64,000 nt of DNA from the NCBI GenBank assembly GCA_947630115.1, contig CANRGG010000002.1:24749-88748 (forward strand), read 5' to 3'. This stretch comes from an uncultured Clostridia bacterium. GTDB lineage: Bacteria > Bacillota > Clostridia > Christensenellales > Borkfalkiaceae. The notes below the pieces were generated by a model. That model worked only from the letters and a program-made list of their open reading frames with translations, was not told where the DNA came from and searched no databases. How positions within the stretch are numbered: the first letter of the stretch is position 1; each line of letters starts with the position of its first letter. This document shows positions 59,489-64,000 of the stretch, piece by piece. Made by a program: the position numbers and the translations under genes.

Positions 59489-60262
59489 ATGGGTAAGATC
59501 ATTCCCTTTTCCAACCAGAAAGGCGGCGTCGGAAAGACGACGACCTGTGTGAATATGGCGGCATACCTTGCGAAGGCGGGCAAGAAAGTTTTGCTTGCGG
59601 ATATCGACCCGCAGGGAAACGCCACGACGGGGCTCGGCTTTTCCAAAAGCTCGCTCAAAAAATCCGTTTATAATGTGCTCATCGACGATGATCCCGTCAA
59701 GGAAAACATCCTTTCTACCATGGTCGAGGGGCTCGACATTCTGCCTGCCAATATCGACCTTGCAGGCGCGGAAGTGGAGCTCGTCTATAAGAAAAACAGA
59801 GAACGGGTGCTCAAAAACGCCCTTTCCAAGGTCAAGGACGAGTACGATTTCATTTTGATCGATTGCCCGCCCTCGCTGGGATTGATCACGATCAACGCCT
59901 TGGCTGCGGCCGACAGCGTCGTCATCCCGATCCAGAGCGAGTACTACGCTTTGGAGGGATTGAGCCAGCTCATGAACACGATCTCGCTTGTGAGACAGCA
60001 CCTGAACAAGACATTAAAGGTCGAGGGCGTCGTTTTGACTATGCACGACCGCCGCTCCCTCATCAGCCGGCAGATCGCCGCCGAGATCAAGAAATATTTC
60101 ACGCGGACGCTCTACGAAGTGGTGATCCCGCGCAATGTGCGGCTCGCCGAAGCGCCCAGCCACGGAAAGCCCATCATGCTGCATGACCCGCGCTGTATCG
60201 GAGCAAAGGCGTATGCGGCGCTTACCGAGGAATTTTTGAAAAAAACGCAAGGAGGAGAATAA
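59489..60262 (+). CDS. parA: Chromosome partitioning ATPase ParA/Soj
   Basis: A 257-residue deviant-Walker ATPase. The deviant Walker A is KGGVGKTT (11-18), Walker B LIDCPPSLG, and A' motif DIDPQGNATTG are conserved. It acts with ParB-parS to move and segregate origins and to control DnaA in relatives. GGAGG lies ~10 nt before the ATG. parB follows 3 nt after the stop. Confidence 0.97.
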   Translation: MGKIIPFSNQKGGVGKTTTCVNMAAYLAKAGKKVLLADIDPQGNATTGLGFSKSSLKKSVYNVLIDDDPVKENILSTMVEGLDILPANIDLAGAEVELVYKKNRERVLKNALSKVKDEYDFILIDCPPSLGLITINALAAADSVVIPIQSEYYALEGLSQLMNTISLVRQHLNKTLKVEGVVLTMHDRRSLISRQIAAEIKKYFTRTLYEVVIPRNVRLAEAPSHGKPIMLHDPRCIGAKAYAALTEEFLKKTQGGE

Positions 60263-60265
60263 GCA

Positions 60266-61162
60266 ATGGCGAAAGGTCTTGGAAGAGGGCTCGAGGAGCT
60301 TTTTAAGGACACGGGCGCCGCTTACGAGAATGCGCAGGGCGAAGGTGCCGCTGCGGCGGGAGGCGTGAGCGAACTGCCCATCGACGAAATTTACCCGAAC
60401 CCGAACCAGCCGAGAAAGGATTTCGACGAGGGCGCCCTCCTCGATCTGACCAACTCCATCAAAGAACACGGGGTGATCAGCCCGATCGTCGTCAATCGCA
60501 ACAAAGACGGCACCTATATGATCATCGCCGGCGAGCGCAGATACCGCGCCGCAAAACGGGCGGGACTGGAACAGATCCCCGCGGTCGTCAAAGATTACGA
60601 CGAGCGCAAGATCCAGGAAGTGTCCCTCATCGAAAACTTGCAGCGCGAGGACCTGAACCCCATCGAAGCGGCGTTCGGCATGAAGCGGCTCATGGACGAG
60701 TTCAATCTCACGCAGGAGTTCCTTGCGGAGCGGCTCGGAAAATCCCGCCCCGCGATCGCAAACACCTTGCGCCTTCTGACTCTTTCGGAGGAAGTCGTCG
60801 CCCTGGTCCGCGACGGGAAGCTCTCTTCGGGCCATGCGAGAACGCTCGTGCCCGTTCCCAAGGAGAACCAGGCGGAACTTGCGCGCGAATGCGTGAAGGA
60901 GGGCTGGTCGGTGCGCGAAACGGAACGCGCCGTCAAACAGTTCCTCAATCCGCCGGAAGTTTTGACTCGCGAGAAGGAGAAAAAGAACGCCCTCGCAAAC
61001 GCCGAGCTCAAACATCTCGTCGAACGGCTGCGTTCCTCCTTTAAGACGAAAGTTTCGCTCATCGGCACCGAGAAAAAGGGCAGGATCTATATCGACTATT
61101 ATTCGCGCGACGATCTCGACCGGATTTATGAGCTCCTCGACATCATCGACAGACAGGAATAA
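60266..61162 (+). CDS. parB: Chromosome partitioning protein ParB/Spo0J
   Basis: A 298-residue DNA-binding CTPase. The CTP-binding GERRYRA motif is at 89-95, the ParB HTH (LTQEFLAERLGKSRPAIANT) near 142-162, and the C-terminal dimer domain ends in DDLDRIYELLDII. It binds parS (57124, 57168) and spreads as a clamp. AGGAGG is close upstream. Confidence 0.97.
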   Translation: MAKGLGRGLEELFKDTGAAYENAQGEGAAAAGGVSELPIDEIYPNPNQPRKDFDEGALLDLTNSIKEHGVISPIVVNRNKDGTYMIIAGERRYRAAKRAGLEQIPAVVKDYDERKIQEVSLIENLQREDLNPIEAAFGMKRLMDEFNLTQEFLAERLGKSRPAIANTLRLLTLSEEVVALVRDGKLSSGHARTLVPVPKENQAELARECVKEGWSVRETERAVKQFLNPPEVLTREKEKKNALANAELKHLVERLRSSFKTKVSLIGTEKKGRIYIDYYSRDDLDRIYELLDIIDRQE

Positions 61163-61169
61163 ACAAGAG

Positions 61170-62594
61170 ATGTTGACCTTTCAAAAACTGAACAGAGAAG
61201 AAATGGAACCGTTTGCGCCGTATTTTGCGGCGCAAACGACGCATATCGGCGATTATTCGCAGGGCTTTCAATTCATGTGGGGAGAGGCGCTTTCGCTCGA
61301 CTATTGCGTCGCCGCAAACTGCCTGATTTTGCATGAATTTTACGCGGGTTGCAACTATTTTTATTACCCGTTGTCAGTTTCGGGCAATGAAACGGAGGAG
61401 GACGCCGCGCTTGACGAGATCGAACGGCACTGCCGGGACAGCAATATCCGCCTGCATTTTACCAATATCCCGGAGGGGAAGCTGTTAAAACTTCTGAAAC
61501 GGTACGGACAGGATTGTACCGTCAATAACCGCCGCCGCTGGAGAGATTATCTCTACCGCGCGGAGGATTTTATTTTTTATGCCGGCAAGCGGTACGCGGG
61601 ACAGCGGAACCACGTCAACAAGTTCAAAAAACTCTATACAGGTTGGCAATTCCGCCCCTATGAGCCGGCCGATCTGCCCGCCCTTTTGCAATTTCTGAAC
61701 GGCTATTCCGAAGTTCAGAAGGGCAAAAACGAATTTCTTGCCAAGGAGGAGATGGACGAAACATTCTCCATTTTGCCCAAACTTTTATCGCTGGGCTTGT
61801 TCGGGGGGCTCCTCACGGTGGACGGAAAGATCGTCGGTTTTTCGGCGGGAGAGCGCTGCGGCGACATGGTGATCGTCCATATTGAAAAGGCGGATCGCGC
61901 CTTCGAGGGCGCCTATCCCATGCTCGCGCAGCAGTTTGCCACGCGGTTTTGCGGGGATGGGGTGAGTTTTTTGAACCGAATGGACGACGCGGGCGATCCC
62001 GGGCTGAGAAAATCCAAGCTGCAATATCTCCCCTGCGAGATCGTCTCCAAATACAATGTGTTGCCGCGGCGGGCGATCGACGCGCTCTCGAAAGAACCGG
62101 AGATCGAAACGGAGCGCCTGCGGCTTGCGCCTGTCGGGGACGGCGACAAGGCGGACTATGCGAGGCTTGCAAGAGATCGGGCGCGCAACCGCTTCTGGGG
62201 ATACGATTGGCGGCAGGATTTTCCGGAGGGCGAGCCGTCCGACGAGTATTTTTTGCAGCTTGCGCGCGAAGATTTTCACCGCAAGGACGAAATGCCGCTC
62301 GGGATCTATCGGGAAAACCGGCTTATCGGCGAGGTCGTTCTGCACCGATTTGGCTACCGCGCGGACGTGGAGCTCGGCGTGCGGCTCCTTCCCGAGGCGG
62401 AGGGCAACGGCTATGCCGCCGAGGCCATGCGCGCGCTCGCGGAATATGCGTTCGTCAAGCTCGGGATCGAGACGGCGGACGCGAAATGCTACCGGGAAAA
62501 CGTAAGGTCGGACAAAATGTTGCGTGCGGCGGGCTTTGTTCCTTGCGGCGCGGACGAAACCTTCTTTTATTATAAAAAGACCCCTGCCATGTAA
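61170..62594 (+). CDS. DUF2156 (lysyl-phosphatidylglycerol synthase C-terminal-like) fused to GNAT acetyltransferase
   Basis: A 474-residue fusion. Residues ~1-295 form the DUF2156/LPG-synthase C-terminal domain (FAAQTTHIGDYSQGFQFMWG; RNHVNKFKKLY; IVGFSAGERCGDMVIVHIEK), an aminoacyl-tRNA-dependent transferase-like fold. Residues ~305-470 form a GNAT domain (ETERLRLAPV ... GEVVLHRFGYRADVELGVRL ... EGNGYAAEAMRAL). Both halves use GCN5-like folds, so the protein may modify an amine. The substrate is not known. It starts 7 nt after parB and has a weak AGGA site. Confidence 0.85.
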   Translation: MLTFQKLNREEMEPFAPYFAAQTTHIGDYSQGFQFMWGEALSLDYCVAANCLILHEFYAGCNYFYYPLSVSGNETEEDAALDEIERHCRDSNIRLHFTNIPEGKLLKLLKRYGQDCTVNNRRRWRDYLYRAEDFIFYAGKRYAGQRNHVNKFKKLYTGWQFRPYEPADLPALLQFLNGYSEVQKGKNEFLAKEEMDETFSILPKLLSLGLFGGLLTVDGKIVGFSAGERCGDMVIVHIEKADRAFEGAYPMLAQQFATRFCGDGVSFLNRMDDAGDPGLRKSKLQYLPCEIVSKYNVLPRRAIDALSKEPEIETERLRLAPVGDGDKADYARLARDRARNRFWGYDWRQDFPEGEPSDEYFLQLAREDFHRKDEMPLGIYRENRLIGEVVLHRFGYRADVELGVRLLPEAEGNGYAAEAMRALAEYAFVKLGIETADAKCYRENVRSDKMLRAAGFVPCGADETFFYYKKTPAM

Positions 62595-62976
62595 AACAGT
62601 GAGCAATCTCTGCGATTTTTTGTCGCTTACTGCGGGACGTTCTTTAGCAAACATGCTGCAAGGACGTCGAACCGTGGCGCCCCACTCATTGAGCAAGCTC
62701 TGCGATTTCGCCGTCTATTGTTGAGGCGGCTCGGCGACCGGGCAAGAAGTTCTGCCGATTTTTGTCCAATAGCACGCTCGGCTTCGCCCTCGCCCGTCGG
62801 CGCAGAGCGATTTTTCCGAAGAGCGCCGAGAAAAAACAGAATTTCCCCATCAAAACACAAGATCTCCCAAATTTCGCGCCCTATTATAATAATGTATAGG
62901 CAGCAAAGACGGACAGATCAAAACAAGGCGCGCAGGCGGCTTTTGCCGCCTGCGCGCCCCTTAAAAATTTCAAACC
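62595..62976. other. 382-nt gap with a direct repeat and a terminator-like hairpin
   Basis: No convincing gene. A 20-bp near-identical word (TGAGCAA, then T or G, then CTCTGCGATTT) occurs at 62600 and again at 62690. A minus-strand 77-codon frame (62627-62860, TTG start) has GGGAG nearby but no protein resemblance I recognise. The hairpin at 62930-62961 (GGCGCGCAGGCGGC / GCCGCCTGCGCGCC) probably ends the minus-strand gene to its right. Confidence 0.5.
62930..62961 (-). terminator. Terminator after the 62977 gene
   Basis: Perfect 14-bp stem with a 4-nt loop; TTGTTTTG follows on the minus strand. Confidence 0.65.
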
Positions 62977-63315
62977 TTATTTCTTTTCGTCGTTTCCCTC
63001 TATCAGATCGGGCTCGGCTGCGGCAGTCTGCACTTCGGCCTGCGCATCGGCGGCAGTCTGCCCAAGCTCATTCTGCGCCGCGGCACGGATCCGTTCGTTC
63101 TCCTCATCGGTGTTCATAAAATCGGGGTGCGGCTCCTCCTCTTCGCGGCGAAAGGGATTGCCATGCTTCATCAGAAGGGTGAGCAGAAGAAAGATAAGCG
63201 CCGCTCCCGCTCCGATGAGCGCGTAGAAAAATCCCAGAAAAACACCCAAAAAAAACGCCGCTGCGGCACAAAGCACCGAACAAATACAAAAAACGACCTG
63301 AAAAATTTGTCTCAT
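62977..63315 (-). CDS. Small membrane protein with charged tail
   Basis: A 112-residue protein of unknown function. Two hydrophobic segments (~5-25 and ~28-48) form a hairpin, followed by a polar cytosolic-type tail (NPFRREEEEPHPDFMNTDEE ... QAEVQTAAAEPDLIEGND). Promoter TTGTAT, 17 nt, TACAAT at 63348-63376. The ribosome binding site is weak (AGGCAAAATT). It is divergent from the rRNA operon. Confidence 0.65.
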   Translation of the reverse strand: MRQIFQVVFCICSVLCAAAAFFLGVFLGFFYALIGAGAALIFLLLTLLMKHGNPFRREEEEPHPDFMNTDEENERIRAAAQNELGQTAADAQAEVQTAAAEPDLIEGNDEKK

Positions 63316-63347
63316 AATTTTGCCTGCCCAAGTATAAGATCTATTCC

Positions 63348-63376
63348 ATTGTAGCATAAAAGAATCGGAAATACAA
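63348..63376 (-). promoter_or_regulatory. Promoter of the 62977 small membrane protein gene
   Basis: Minus-strand TTGTAT (63371-63376), 17-nt spacer, TACAAT (63348-63353). Confidence 0.6.
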
Positions 63377-63453
63377 CATCTTGTGGTCAAAAATATGTCG
63401 GAAAAATTTTCCGAAATTTCCGAAAAAAAGACGAAAAAAGTTGCGAAAAACAG

Positions 63454-63482
63454 TTGACTTATTTTTTTCGGTATGATAGAAT
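63454..63482 (+). promoter_or_regulatory. rRNA promoter P1
   Basis: TTGACT (63454-63459), 17-nt spacer, TAGAAT (63477-63482), preceded by an A-rich UP-like tract. Confidence 0.75.
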
Positions 63483-63578
63483 GAACAAGCTGTCTGCGAG
63501 AAAGGCAAACAAAAAGCGCAATGGAAACGGATCGAGAAAAAATTCTTGAAAAAATCCGAAAAAAGTTGCGAAAAACGC

Positions 63579-63607
63579 TTGACGAATGGATTTAGATTTG
63601 TTATAAT
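63579..63607 (+). promoter_or_regulatory. rRNA promoter P2
   Basis: TTGACG (63579-63584), 17-nt spacer, TATAAT (63602-63607). The sequence before it repeats that before P1 (AAAAAAGTTGCGAAAAAC), 125 bp apart. Confidence 0.8.
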
Positions 63608-63831
63608 AGTCAAGCTCACCTTTTGAAGCAGGTGTGCAAGCGGGCTGTCGCCCGATTTATGCAGATTAAAAATCGAATAAGAAAGAAACGATTTTTTGTA
63701 ACACAAAAAGCAGTTTCTGTCAATTTTTTGAGCAGCAAATAGTACTCAAAACAAAGTCAGCAAAAAGATAACGAGAATTTATTCAAGTTAGAGCCATCGG
63801 GGCGGTTAGCCCGCTTCGATTCTAAACAATT

Positions 63832-64000
63832 AAACTTAAGAGTTTGATTCTGGCTCAGGATGAACGCTGGCGGCGTGCTTAACACATGCAAGTCGAACGG
63901 ATGCAAGGGGCTTGCTCCTTGCATTAGTGGCGGACGGGTGAGTAACACGTGAGCAATCTGCCCATGTCTGGGGAATAACAGTTAGAAATGACTGCTAATA
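63832..64000 (+). rRNA. 16S ribosomal RNA, 5' end
   Basis: The universal 27F site AGAGTTTGATTCTGGCTCAG begins at 63839, so the mature 5' end is near 63832. The conserved GATGAACGCTGGCGGCGTGC and ACACATGCAAGTCGAACGG words follow. The gene runs off the window. Its leader has two short hairpins near 63616-63656. Confidence 0.97.

Noticed and set aside
62627..62860. 77-codon frame on the minus strand near the rRNA operon.
   Set aside because: TTG start, poor promoter, no protein resemblance; listed only as part of the gap description.
1..64000. tRNA genes, insertion sequences, prophage or toxin-antitoxin loci.
   Set aside because: None could be supported: no T-arm-like GGTTCGAATCC words in gene-free gaps, no transposase, and only a lone recombinase.

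Overview
The window looks like the replication-origin region of a spore-forming Clostridia-type Firmicute with fairly high GC. The evidence is the set of sporulation genes (spoVT, a spoVB-like flippase, pdaB-like, yyaC), strong AGGAGG-type ribosome binding sites, sigma-A promoters with 17-nt spacers, the dnaN-rpmH-rnpA-yidD-yidC-jag and parA-parB gene sets, and the 5' end of a 16S rRNA gene. Lineage below class cannot be fixed by eye; an uncultured gut Clostridia (Christensenellales-like) is a guess.

A DnaA-box cluster followed by an AT-rich stretch lies at about 48.48-48.82 kb, between divergent rsmG and dnaN. Most genes left of it are on the minus strand and most genes right of it on the plus strand, as expected if two forks leave this point. 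Two parS-type palindromes (57124 and 57168), parAB and a 16S rRNA gene lie on the right arm. No dnaA lies next to the origin here.

Left arm, reading from the left edge: a dus-family gene cut by the edge, a YabN/MazG fusion, a SpoVB-like flippase, spoVT, a 300-nt repeat-like spacer, then a uvrB-nucleotidase-uvrA operon with a LexA-like site. Next come a coupled pair of small membrane-anchored winged-helix-like proteins, glnS, a plus-strand island (PAP2 phosphatase, glyS, a glycosyltransferase, a flavin reductase), an acyltransferase, a two-OB-fold protein, a PdaB-like deacetylase, a membrane protein, comF, an XRE regulator, an acidic zinc-ribbon protein, a large lipoprotein, rpsI-rplM, alaS (short form) and cysS, a DeoR regulator and DegV.

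The metabolic block at 31-46 kb holds GTP-dependent PEP carboxykinase, an anchored PstS-like protein, a three-gene operon (CoA-transferase, aminotransferase, branched-chain aminotransferase), and a four-subunit ferredoxin-dependent 2-oxoacid oxidoreductase. Together these suggest an amino-acid and short-chain acyl-CoA fermenting anaerobe (inference). A lone tyrosine recombinase sits at 39.7-40.6 kb without a recognisable mobile element around it.

Right arm: dnaN, rpmH, rnpA, yidD, an enlarged yidC, jag with an RGG-rich tail, a lipoprotein frame interrupted by an in-frame stop, an AT-richer stretch with degenerate repeats (54.9-55.6 kb), yyaC, a cvpA-like gene, parS sites, ftsH, parA, parB, a DUF2156-GNAT fusion, a small membrane protein, tandem rRNA promoters and the 16S rRNA start. 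No tRNA gene, CRISPR array, insertion sequence or complete prophage was seen. The most notable patterns are several genes whose promoter -10 box ends only 6-9 nt before the start codon (leaderless or nearly so), the absence of dnaA beside the origin, and the unexplained short repeats.
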